Source: a virus. Taken from it: 57,321 bases of DNA. The first letter of the stretch is position 1; the number at the start of each line of letters is the position of its first letter. Below the pieces are notes generated by a model that saw only the letters and a program-made list of their open reading frames with translations, did no database searches and was not told where the DNA came from. The DNA lies in the IMG/VR virus record IMGVR_UViG_3300030012_004641, positions 1 through 57,321 of that record. The stretch is one strand, 5' to 3'. Positions 15,654-23,482 of the stretch are shown here, piece by piece. The position numbers and the translations under genes were made by a program.

Positions 15654-16597
15654 ATAAATTTATTTTTATAGTATTTAATTATACTTTGTAATTCATTGTC
15701 AAAATTTGCTTCAGGTTTCCAACCTAATTTCCTTAGCTTAGAATCATCTAAAGCATATCTTACATCTTGCCCTTTTCTGTCAAAGGATGTATCAATATAC
15801 GAACTATAATCAACATCTCCAAAATATTCTTTAATTATCTTCTTTACAGTTGTAATATTAGGTTGTTCAAATCCTCCTGCTATATTATAAATTTCATTGG
15901 TAGTGTTTGATTCTATTATAGTGATAATAGCATTTGCTGTATCTTGAGCATGGAGCCAATTTCTAACAGGGGTTCCATTATTATGTAAAGGGATTTTTCT
16001 ACCAAGTTTAAGATATTTACATGATTTAGGAATCAGTTTTTCAACATATTGTCCTATACCATAATTGTTAGTAGGTCTAACTATTATATATGGTAACTTA
16101 TATGTACGAGCCCAAGCTAATACTAATTGATCAGCAGCTGCTTTAGTAGCTGAATATGGATTACTAGGATGAAGAAGATCAGTTTCTGTATGAGCTCCTG
16201 ATTCTATATCCCCATAAACTTCATCTGTACTGAAGTGAATTAGGGTAGGGATTTGGCTGTTTTCCTGTCTATAGTTTCTGATTAATTCTAATATATTATG
16301 TACACCATTTACATTGGAATGCACAAAATCGTCACTATTAGCAATACTATTACCCACATGAGTTTCAGCAGCCGTATTAATGATATAATCACAATCGTAT
16401 AAAAATTCTAAATCATTTATATCACAATGTACAAATGAAAAATTTGGGTATTGGTTAAACTCATCTAATAAATGTTTATTAGCGGCATAAGTTGTTTTAT
16501 CAACTCCTTTAACATACCATCCTTTTTCAAGGCAAGTTTTAGTGATGTAAGATCCTATAAATCCTAAACATCCAGTTACGTATACTACTTTTGTCAT
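15647..16597 (-). CDS. NDP-glucose 4,6-dehydratase-like protein
   Basis: A 316-residue extended SDR of the RmlB type. The glycine motif is TGCLGFIG (8-15), the dehydratase acid pair lies in STDEVYGD (D125-E126), and the catalytic motif is Y148-x3-K152. ARTYKLPYIIVRPTNNYGIG follows, and the C-terminal WKPE is also typical. The expected reaction is NDP-hexose to NDP-4-keto-6-deoxyhexose with NAD+. The nucleotide (dTDP or another) cannot be read from the sequence. It overlaps the GT11 gene by 4 nt. Confidence 0.87.
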   Translation of the reverse strand: MTKVVYVTGCLGFIGSYITKTCLEKGWYVKGVDKTTYAANKHLLDEFNQYPNFSFVHCDINDLEFLYDCDYIINTAAETHVGNSIANSDDFVHSNVNGVHNILELIRNYRQENSQIPTLIHFSTDEVYGDIESGAHTETDLLHPSNPYSATKAAADQLVLAWARTYKLPYIIVRPTNNYGIGQYVEKLIPKSCKYLKLGRKIPLHNNGTPVRNWLHAQDTANAIITIIESNTTNEIYNIAGGFEQPNITTVKKIIKEYFGDVDYSSYIDTSFDRKGQDVRYALDDSKLRKLGWKPEANFDNELQSIIKYYKNKFIW

Positions 16598-17475
16598 ATT
16601 TTATTATCTATATTATTCCAGTTAGAGGGATAGTAATTTCCATTAATCCATGAAGATTCATGTTGGGGATGGAGGAAATAAGTGGGGCATACTATTTTTT
16701 TATCAGGATTTTTACCTAAATAAGCACCCCACCACGAATAAGAACTATTAGCAATAATGTGGTGATCACATAAATTAAGGAGGGCTAAATCTTCTTTTTC
16801 AGAGTCAGTACATATCTTTTCACCACCTATAGGTTCAACAAAAAATATATTATCTCCACTAAACATACGTTTAGTATAATTTATATCATTAGAAAAAACT
16901 ATAAAATTATAATCTTCTATAGGACTAAAATATTCAGTAATTGCTTTAATATAATAGTCAAAATCCCTATCAAGAGGACAAAAAGCATATTGGGGTAATA
17001 AATAATCTCCTCTTCTTACATGAATGCTTACAGTGGGTTTATCTCCTAATTGGGATTTAATTTGATTCATCCTTTCAATTGCTTGGGTTTTTAAGTAATT
17101 TTTAAATTCCCACTTAGCAATTTTATCTCCAATGGTATTGTACCAGTAAGTATATAGGTCAAATCTTCCTACTAAATTATAATTTCCTTTAGGGTTTAAA
17201 GGGAATAGAGTAGTATCATAAGTAGTAGTATGGAAATTAATATCTTTATCTATAAAACCATTAAAAAATTCTTCTTCTTTAATAGAAAAAGTATTATCTA
17301 ATTCAAGTAAATCAAATATTCTAATACCTACACCGTTTTCTTCTATCATTTTTTTAGAAAAAACAACATCCATATTATTATGTTCGGCTACTGCTAATAA
17401 ACTAGCATATATTTGTAGTTGGGAGCATAATCCCCCTGAACCACCCATATTACTAAGAGTTAAGTAGTTTTTCAT
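16594..17475 (-). CDS. Alpha-1,2-fucosyltransferase-like (GT11)
   Basis: It carries the GT11 signature H-x-R-R-G-D-Y (HVRRGDY) in its centre and the later ISNSSYSWWGAYLG-like segment (here IANSSYSWWGAYLG), with an N-terminal GGLCSQLQIYASLLA. These enzymes use GDP-fucose or a related GDP-6-deoxyhexose, consistent with Gmd directly upstream. I take the ATG at 17475, which overlaps the Gmd stop in ATGA (293 residues), rather than an upstream in-frame start at 17496. An intracellular enzyme is inferred. Confidence 0.88.
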   Translation of the reverse strand: MKNYLTLSNMGGSGGLCSQLQIYASLLAVAEHNNMDVVFSKKMIEENGVGIRIFDLLELDNTFSIKEEEFFNGFIDKDINFHTTTYDTTLFPLNPKGNYNLVGRFDLYTYWYNTIGDKIAKWEFKNYLKTQAIERMNQIKSQLGDKPTVSIHVRRGDYLLPQYAFCPLDRDFDYYIKAITEYFSPIEDYNFIVFSNDINYTKRMFSGDNIFFVEPIGGEKICTDSEKEDLALLNLCDHHIIANSSYSWWGAYLGKNPDKKIVCPTYFLHPQHESSWINGNYYPSNWNNIDNKI

Positions 17476-18449
17476 TTTTGGTAGTAATTTAACCAATATT
17501 CAGCCATTTCTTCCATCATTTCTTTAAAACTATATTGTGGTTTCCACCCAAGTTCTGTTCTGATTTTAGTTGAATCCCCTCTAAGGTAAGGGAGTTCTTC
17601 GGGTCTAAGGTATTTAGGGTTTTGAACTACATAATCTTTATAATCTAAACCTAGGTAACTAAATACTAGTTCACACATTTCTCTAACTGAATGGGTTTCC
17701 ATAGTTGATACTATCCAATCTCCAGGCTGATCATGTTGTAACATTAAATGCATTGCCCTAACATAATCATATGAATGGCCCCAATCTCTATATGAATCCA
17801 TATTACCTAATTCGAGTTTGTCTTGTAGACCTAATTTAATTCTTGCTGCTGCTTTAACTACCTTATTGGTTACAAAATTAGATCCGCGGCGTGGTGATTC
17901 ATGGTTAAATAGAATCCCATTAGTAGTGTGTAAACCATAAGCGCGTCTATAGTTTCTTACTATATTATACCCAAATACTTTAGAGCACCCATAGGGGGAT
18001 ACAGGATTCATTGGGGTAGTTTCACGTTGGAAGTTATCTTCTTCTACAGATAATCCAAACATTTCAGAACTACTCGCTTGGTAAAATTTTGCATTAGGGC
18101 AAGATCTACGATATGCTTCTAATATATTTAAAACCCCAATAGCGTTAGTTTGTACTGTAAATTGGGGGATATCGAAGCTAATTCTAACATGGGATTGGGC
18201 TGCTAGATTATAAATCTCATCTGGTTGGATTTGGTCTAACAATTTTTCTAATCCCCCCTGATCTAATAGATCCCCGTAATGAGTATGGATTTTTGAATGA
18301 ATTTCTGATATTCTTATATCCTGGTTTTCAGGGGTGGAATTTCTTCTAACAGTACCATGTACTTCATATCCTAAATCAAGTAAGTGTTCTGCTAAATAAG
18401 AACCATCTTGACCATTTATACCTGTAATAAAAGCGGTTTTTTGTTTCAT
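17472..18449 (-). CDS. gmd: GDP-mannose 4,6-dehydratase
   Basis: A 325-residue Gmd. The start reads KTAFITGINGQDGSYLAEHL, then SSSEMFG, the catalytic YGCSK, NHESPRRG and DWGHSYDYVRAMHLMLQ, all highly characteristic. It converts GDP-mannose to GDP-4-keto-6-deoxymannose, the branch-point for GDP-fucose, perosamine, rhamnose and colitose. No GDP-perosamine or canonical fucose-synthase gene is obvious. The ColD-like enzyme and the SDR at 10420 are the likely downstream steps. It overlaps both neighbours by 4 nt. Confidence 0.95.
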   Translation of the reverse strand: MKQKTAFITGINGQDGSYLAEHLLDLGYEVHGTVRRNSTPENQDIRISEIHSKIHTHYGDLLDQGGLEKLLDQIQPDEIYNLAAQSHVRISFDIPQFTVQTNAIGVLNILEAYRRSCPNAKFYQASSSEMFGLSVEEDNFQRETTPMNPVSPYGCSKVFGYNIVRNYRRAYGLHTTNGILFNHESPRRGSNFVTNKVVKAAARIKLGLQDKLELGNMDSYRDWGHSYDYVRAMHLMLQHDQPGDWIVSTMETHSVREMCELVFSYLGLDYKDYVVQNPKYLRPEELPYLRGDSTKIRTELGWKPQYSFKEMMEEMAEYWLNYYQK

Positions 18450-19165
18450 CTAGTTTGCAAATAAGGATCTATATTATTTATGCGGTGAAGTTGTGTGTTT
18501 TCATAATCACCTACTTTTCTTTTTTTAACTATATTAGGATCAGAAGTTGATTCAAATATATAACCTGTATGATAGGTGTTTTTAAAAATATCCATTTGAG
18601 TTAAATCGGGCCAATCTTCTAATTTCCACTGGTGTGGTTTGGTTTTAATAGCATTAGGTAATTTATCTAAACCTAACTGTGCTGTTTCGGGTGTCATATA
18701 ATAGTGGTAGCCTATAGTATCTATATTTTGGCTTCTCCATGGTATATCTGGTAATCTGCCATCATAGGACATTTTTTTAAGTTGTAAAGCAGCTTCTTTA
18801 TTATCTGTTAGTATAATACCTCCCCTACCAAGAGCCAAATGTTTTCTATATTGGAAACTAATATTCATAAAGGTTCCTTTAATATAGCTATTGGGTTCCC
18901 ATAAAACAGCAGCATCAATTATATTAGGAGTCAGATAGTAATAATTTTTCCAGTTTTCATCTTTCCAATTTAACCTTAGATTTAATTTTTTAGCTAAAAA
19001 TGGAATAGATAAATAGGTTCTTTTAGGTACATTTATAGAATACACAGGATCATATCTAAGACATAATTCTACACCATGTGTACATGAATCTACAGCTATA
19101 GCAAAAGGGGCACCAAAAAATTCTGCTATTTTATTTTCGAATATTTTTACTGTTTCAAAGCTCAT
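18446..19165 (-). CDS. Compact DegT/DnrJ/EryC1-type PLP protein
   Basis: At 239 residues this is far shorter than the usual 370-400 of sugar aminotransferases. Core landmarks remain: an N-terminal glycine/hydroxyl region (AVDSCTHGVELCLR), D84 in the NIIDAA strand for the pyridine ring, and Lys108 in SFQYRKHLALGRGG as the PLP Schiff-base residue. The C-terminal small domain is reduced, and the final 60 residues look unrelated. It could be a minimal sugar aminotransferase or a non-catalytic binding protein. Confidence 0.7.
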   Translation of the reverse strand: MSFETVKIFENKIAEFFGAPFAIAVDSCTHGVELCLRYDPVYSINVPKRTYLSIPFLAKKLNLRLNWKDENWKNYYYLTPNIIDAAVLWEPNSYIKGTFMNISFQYRKHLALGRGGIILTDNKEAALQLKKMSYDGRLPDIPWRSQNIDTIGYHYYMTPETAQLGLDKLPNAIKTKPHQWKLEDWPDLTQMDIFKNTYHTGYIFESTSDPNIVKKRKVGDYENTQLHRINNIDPYLQTR

Positions 19166-19584
19166 AAGTATTTTTTCATTGCAATGTTATTTGATATAAA
19201 GCCATTTTTATTATAAAATTTAGATAAAGATTTATTACATAATAAAGTTATTCTATAGCAGTTTTTAGATTTGCCTATGTCTACTAATTTTTCAATAAGT
19301 TCTGCTCCTATATTTTTGCCTCTATATTCTTTAGCAACAACAATATCTTCAATGTGTCCAGCAACTTCTCCTCTTATTTTATTTTCTATTATAATACTCC
19401 CATACGCAATAGGTTTATCTTTATAAACACCTACAATTGCATTAGAAGAATTATTATTTTTAAATAAATTCCAACATACATTTTTATTGCGAGATGAGTA
19501 ATCTATTTCTGTTAATTGTTGTAGAAGTAAAAAAACATCATCTAAATCGGATTTTCTTATTGATCTAAAAGTGATTTCTTCCAT
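19162..19584 (-). CDS. GNAT-family N-acetyltransferase
   Basis: A 140-residue GNAT fold protein. The acetyl-CoA loop is seen in VVAKEYRGKNIGAELIEKL (R/Q-x-x-G-x-A/I type), with the preceding GEVAGHIEDIVV strand and a C-terminal NCYRITLLCNKSLSKFYNKN. It probably acylates an amino sugar made by one of the neighbouring PLP enzymes, or a protein target. It overlaps the compact PLP gene by 4 nt, which favours the amino-sugar reading. Confidence 0.85.
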   Translation of the reverse strand: MEEITFRSIRKSDLDDVFLLLQQLTEIDYSSRNKNVCWNLFKNNNSSNAIVGVYKDKPIAYGSIIIENKIRGEVAGHIEDIVVAKEYRGKNIGAELIEKLVDIGKSKNCYRITLLCNKSLSKFYNKNGFISNNIAMKKYL

Positions 19585-19587
19585 AAA

Positions 19588-19998
19588 TTAATTAATAAAT
19601 TCTTTATCTAATTTTTGTCCTTCATAAGGTCCAGTTTTATACTCATATACTAAAGTATCATCTTCTAAAATTTCGTAAGTGTGGCCTCCATATAAAGTAA
19701 AACTAGCATCTCCGGGTTTTAATATAGGTTCAGCAATTATAATGTCATTTAAATCATAAAGTTTACATTTAACACTACCCCTAATTACTACCCAAGATTC
19801 TTGGGCTATTTGTTCAGGGTAATGTCTATCTTTTACGATGTGTTTATGGGGTGGAAAGGTTTTTCCTTTTTCCATTCTCAATGTTGCACATTGTAAAAAA
19901 TTATTTTCAGGTATTACTTCTTTCCTCCCATGAAACTCATGGATTCTATTTACCACATGTAATAATCTACCATCAACTTTTGAATATATTTTTTCCAT
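19588..19998 (-). CDS. Cupin-fold protein
   Basis: A single-domain cupin of about 136 residues. The first motif region is FPPHKHIVKDRHYPEQIAQE, with metal-site His candidates and Glu, and the second motif is DASFTLYGGHTYEIL. Cupins in sugar clusters are often epimerases, isomerases or dTDP-sugar binding proteins. I chose the ATG at 19998, one nucleotide after the upstream stop, over an in-frame GTG at 20016. A role in the island's pathway is inferred. Confidence 0.75.
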   Translation of the reverse strand: MEKIYSKVDGRLLHVVNRIHEFHGRKEVIPENNFLQCATLRMEKGKTFPPHKHIVKDRHYPEQIAQESWVVIRGSVKCKLYDLNDIIIAEPILKPGDASFTLYGGHTYEILEDDTLVYEYKTGPYEGQKLDKEFIN

Positions 19999-19999
19999 A

Positions 20000-21163
20000 T
20001 CAAACCCTTTCTGCACTATTTCTCATACTAATATATTCTTTAATCTTATCACAAACATGATCTACATCTTCAAGAGTCATGCCGTGGTGGGCTCCTAACA
20101 AGAATCCGTTTTTCATTATTAAATCAGAATTTTTAAAATCCTGTAAGTATTCTCTATAAACTGGGTGACGTGTTACGTTACCAGCAAATGTGACTCTAGT
20201 TTGGATATTCTGTTCTTCTAAGTATGTTAATAAGTCTAATCTGTGTTCATATTGGAGGGGGACTGCTAACCAATTAGGTTTAATACTATCATCAGGGAGA
20301 ATTAGTTCTTTTACTTCTTTAAGGTTTTTAATATAACGTTCAATATTAGCTCTCCTAATATGTTCAAACTTTTTAAAACGTTCTAATTGTACTAAACCAA
20401 ATGCAGCTTGCATTTCAGTTGATTTCATATTGTAACCTAAAACACCATATAAAAACTTATAATCATAGGGAATGCCATCAACATCGTGGTTAAAACGATC
20501 AGACATATCTTCTGAGTTATCCCCTATTCTACCCCAATCTCTAAATTGGAGGCAAACATTGCGAAGTTTTTCATCATTAAACATTACCATACCCCCAGCT
20601 CCGCCAGCAGTAATAACGTGTGATGCATAGAAACTAGTAGTAGCGATATCTGTTTCTTCAGTATATGTTACTGTGTCAGCTGAGTCTTCAATTAACACTA
20701 TGTCTTCTCTACCCATAGCTTTTAAACCGTCTTTTAAAGCTTTCCAATCCGGTTTATTTCCAATAAGATTAGGAATCATAAGTGCTTTTACGTCATCATC
20801 AATAGCATCTAATACTTCTTGAATATTAGCGCAATATGATGTGAGATCTACATCCACAAATACAGGAATAAGTCCTAATTGGATAATAGGGGCTAATGTA
20901 GTTGAAAACGTACATGCCGGAGTAACTATTTTAGTACCTTTAGGAAGTTGTAAACTAGCTAAAGCAAGTAAACATGCAGCAGATCCCGAATTAACGAATA
21001 CTCCATATTTTTTACCAAAATACTTTGCTATTTTTTCTTCAAATTCAACTGTACGGGGGCCAAATCCTGCTAACCAGCCATCTCTAAGGCAAGCTTCTAC
21101 GGCTTTAATTTCTTCTTCCCCATATGCTTCAAATTTATTAGGGGCATACCATATCTTTTTCAT
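20000..21163 (-). CDS. ColD/RfbH-like sugar 3-dehydratase (PLP/PMP type)
   Basis: A 387-residue DegT-superfamily enzyme. Its C-terminal half resembles RfbH/E1 and ColD (LGYNMKSTEMQAAFGLVQLE, then TRVTFAGNVTRHP). The PLP ring Asp is D160 in IEDSAD. At the usual Schiff-base lysine it has His182 (SFYASHVITAGG), the hallmark of 3-dehydratases such as ColD and E1. E1's Fe-S cysteines are absent, which favours the ColD type acting on GDP-4-keto-6-deoxymannose. It would yield a 3,6-dideoxy-4-keto sugar from Gmd's product. Confidence 0.83.
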   Translation of the reverse strand: MKKIWYAPNKFEAYGEEEIKAVEACLRDGWLAGFGPRTVEFEEKIAKYFGKKYGVFVNSGSAACLLALASLQLPKGTKIVTPACTFSTTLAPIIQLGLIPVFVDVDLTSYCANIQEVLDAIDDDVKALMIPNLIGNKPDWKALKDGLKAMGREDIVLIEDSADTVTYTEETDIATTSFYASHVITAGGAGGMVMFNDEKLRNVCLQFRDWGRIGDNSEDMSDRFNHDVDGIPYDYKFLYGVLGYNMKSTEMQAAFGLVQLERFKKFEHIRRANIERYIKNLKEVKELILPDDSIKPNWLAVPLQYEHRLDLLTYLEEQNIQTRVTFAGNVTRHPVYREYLQDFKNSDLIMKNGFLLGAHHGMTLEDVDHVCDKIKEYISMRNSAERV

Positions 21164-21777
21164 ATTGTGCTATATAACTTATTTTGGGTTTCTTGTCGTT
21201 CTATATCTTTTGGGTGGTAGATACAAAATTCTTTATTTGCGGGTAATTGTGATTCAGTTTTATGTCCTGTAAGTATTTCATGGACTTTATTTTTCCATTT
21301 AATACGTTTTACATTTTTAAGGATCCTACATTGATAATCAGGAAAATTAACTCTACCATCTTCATCAACTCTCCACCCCCATTTATCAATGTGTTCTTGG
21401 GTTAATCCCTTTACTGTGTTAATTCGGGGAACCCAAAATATATCAGTTCCAGGATTATTTTTTATCAACCATTCAATAGTGTTCATAAGATATTCTTCAG
21501 GATACTCATCGGCATCAATCTGAAATATATAATCCCCCGAGCAATTATCTTTTAAATTATTTTTAAATGATGCAAAATCTTTATTTAAGGGAAACTCAAT
21601 TATTTGAATCTTATCCTTATATTCATCTAACACTTGATATACGCTAGGTGTAGTGTTTCCTTTATCACATTGAACTACTATTTCATCTTGTTCACGTTTG
21701 TGTTTAAATAGGTAATTCAAAAGATATTCTAATTGTACCCATTCATTACATACTGGTATAGCATAACTTATTTTCAT
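21160..21777 (-). CDS. Small family 2 glycosyltransferase
   Basis: A 205-residue minimal GT-A enzyme: ISYAIPVCNEWVQLEYLL at the start, the metal-binding IDADEYPEEYL motif (DAD/E) in the middle, and later VHEILTGHK. This is the WaaE/KdtX-like GT2 layout. It overlaps the ColD-like gene by 4 nt and the zinc-finger gene upstream by 4 nt, so the donor may be a sugar made by this island. The acceptor is unknown. Confidence 0.82.
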   Translation of the reverse strand: MKISYAIPVCNEWVQLEYLLNYLFKHKREQDEIVVQCDKGNTTPSVYQVLDEYKDKIQIIEFPLNKDFASFKNNLKDNCSGDYIFQIDADEYPEEYLMNTIEWLIKNNPGTDIFWVPRINTVKGLTQEHIDKWGWRVDEDGRVNFPDYQCRILKNVKRIKWKNKVHEILTGHKTESQLPANKEFCIYHPKDIERQETQNKLYSTI

Positions 21778-22232
21778 GATTCAAACATTCCTATTTCTTC
21801 AGCGGCATCCATAAAACATAGTTTATCATATCGCTTTATATTTTTAATATCCATTCTAAATTTATAAAACTCACCTGGATTGTGTGGGTCCGGATACTTA
21901 TCTTGTTCTTCTTCGGTTACAGGGATAGCTTTAACGGCCGCCCAGTACCAATCTTTAACTCTTTTATTCCATTCAGGAAATACCATTCCGTTTTCGTGTA
22001 AGTTAATAATTTTAGGGTACCAAGCCAAATTATCATGAACTTGTTTTAAATCCTTAATAATTTCAGCTGTTTGTTCGTAGTTATCTTTTTCAAAATCACT
22101 TCCATCCTCCATCAGGCTATTCGTAGTCATACCACAAGTCCAACACAAGTATATATCACTACCATCTTTAGCAGTAGTTTTAGAGCAAGCATCTGATCCA
22201 CAACAAGGACATTCTATTAAATCTGTGTTCAT
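21774..22232 (-). CDS. Zinc-ribbon protein
   Basis: A 152-residue protein. The N terminus carries a zinc ribbon of the pattern C-x-C-C-G (8-12) followed about 18 residues later by C-x-x-C-G (CWTCGM). The rest is helical and tryptophan-rich (DNLAWYPKIINL, VKDWYWAAVKAIPV). No enzymatic motif is seen. It sits between two glycosyltransferases with 4-nt overlaps and may be a regulatory or scaffold protein. Such proteins are common in marine T4-like phages. Confidence 0.6.
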   Translation of the reverse strand: MNTDLIECPCCGSDACSKTTAKDGSDIYLCWTCGMTTNSLMEDGSDFEKDNYEQTAEIIKDLKQVHDNLAWYPKIINLHENGMVFPEWNKRVKDWYWAAVKAIPVTEEEQDKYPDPHNPGEFYKFRMDIKNIKRYDKLCFMDAAEEIGMFES

Positions 22233-23482
22233 GCTTCTACTTTTTTAAGGGTAGGTAATTGTATGGGAACATTTACTGCTACTTTAATTTCATCCATGTA
22301 TCCTTTTAATACTTCTGTCATTTTATCCTGACTAAAGTTTTCTTTAAGGAATTTAGTTTGTTTACGGCTGTTTTCGATATATTTTTTATATTTTTTATAG
22401 ACATCTTTCATAGCCTTAGAGGCAACTTCAGTGTTTATATTAAACCAACTAGCTTCTTTAAGTAACCATTGATTAGCGGCTGATTCATGAATAGGCTTAA
22501 GTTCACCACCGATTAATAGATTATATTCAGGGCGAATAAAATCAACATGCCCACTCCAATTAGTTGTAATTACAGGTTTACCTGTAATGGCTTGTTCAAG
22601 TAATGGACGTCCAAAACCTTCACCTTTAGTGAATGAGACGAATGCTTTGATTTTAGGGTCATTGTTAATTTTATTAAGTTCTTCATTTGTAAATTCACCA
22701 TGAAGAATATATACATTGGGGAGATCATCTTTATAGTCAAATTGATTTCTGAGATCACGGATATGTCTTAAGATTTCTTCTTTATCCAATAAGCTATAAT
22801 CTACTTTATTAGTTTTTAAAAGTAATGCTGGTTTAGATCCTCTACCTTTAAAAGTTTCTAAAAAGGTTTTAATCATAGTTGCGACATTTTTTCTATCTTC
22901 ACCAAAAGCTCCTGGTAACCAGTGACCCGTAAATAGAAAGCAAAAACTTTCATCTATATTATCAAGTAATCCCGATTTTCCTGGTTCTTTAAAATATACT
23001 CCTGTATCTAACCCCTCAAATAAAACCTCAATAGGTTTTTCTAATTTAATTACTCCAGCAGGATTACCTTGTTTATCTTTATGCTCAAATTGGACTTGTT
23101 TAAATGTATCTTTAGTAAATTTTGATGATACAAGATTTAAATCCATACGGTTCATTCCTTGAATAAAGTCGGGTGGAGGTACTGTGGATTCAATACCCGC
23201 TGTAACGCCTACATTATATTTGCCTATTTTTTGGAATTCATTAGGGATAGTGATTTGCATCCAAACTTCAGGTTGTTCTTGAAGATTACTTATAAAACGT
23301 GATCTTAGGGGATCATTTTTATCTAAGAACCCATGTGGGGTACTCCCCCATTTTTGTGGGAGTATTTTAATATCCCAGTCTTTATCTTTAGCTTCTATAA
23401 GCGAGCGAACAAAATCGCGTGAACGGTGTCCATATCCGCTAAATGTATCTACTGGACAACTAACTACACAAACTGGTTTCAT
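22229..23482 (-). CDS. GT-B glycosyltransferase (GT4-like)
   Basis: A 417-residue GT-B enzyme. The N-terminal domain opens VCVVSCPVDTFSGYGHRSRD. The C-terminal domain shows FVSFTKGEGFGRPLLEQAITG followed by KPVITTNWSGHVDFI, the retaining GT4 E-x7-E region. It is expected to use a nucleotide sugar and add to a growing glycan. It overlaps the next GT gene by 4 nt. Codon and base composition here are less AT-extreme than at 9-19 kb. Confidence 0.85.
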   Translation of the reverse strand: MKPVCVVSCPVDTFSGYGHRSRDFVRSLIEAKDKDWDIKILPQKWGSTPHGFLDKNDPLRSRFISNLQEQPEVWMQITIPNEFQKIGKYNVGVTAGIESTVPPPDFIQGMNRMDLNLVSSKFTKDTFKQVQFEHKDKQGNPAGVIKLEKPIEVLFEGLDTGVYFKEPGKSGLLDNIDESFCFLFTGHWLPGAFGEDRKNVATMIKTFLETFKGRGSKPALLLKTNKVDYSLLDKEEILRHIRDLRNQFDYKDDLPNVYILHGEFTNEELNKINNDPKIKAFVSFTKGEGFGRPLLEQAITGKPVITTNWSGHVDFIRPEYNLLIGGELKPIHESAANQWLLKEASWFNINTEVASKAMKDVYKKYKKYIENSRKQTKFLKENFSQDKMTEVLKGYMDEIKVAVNVPIQLPTLKKVEA

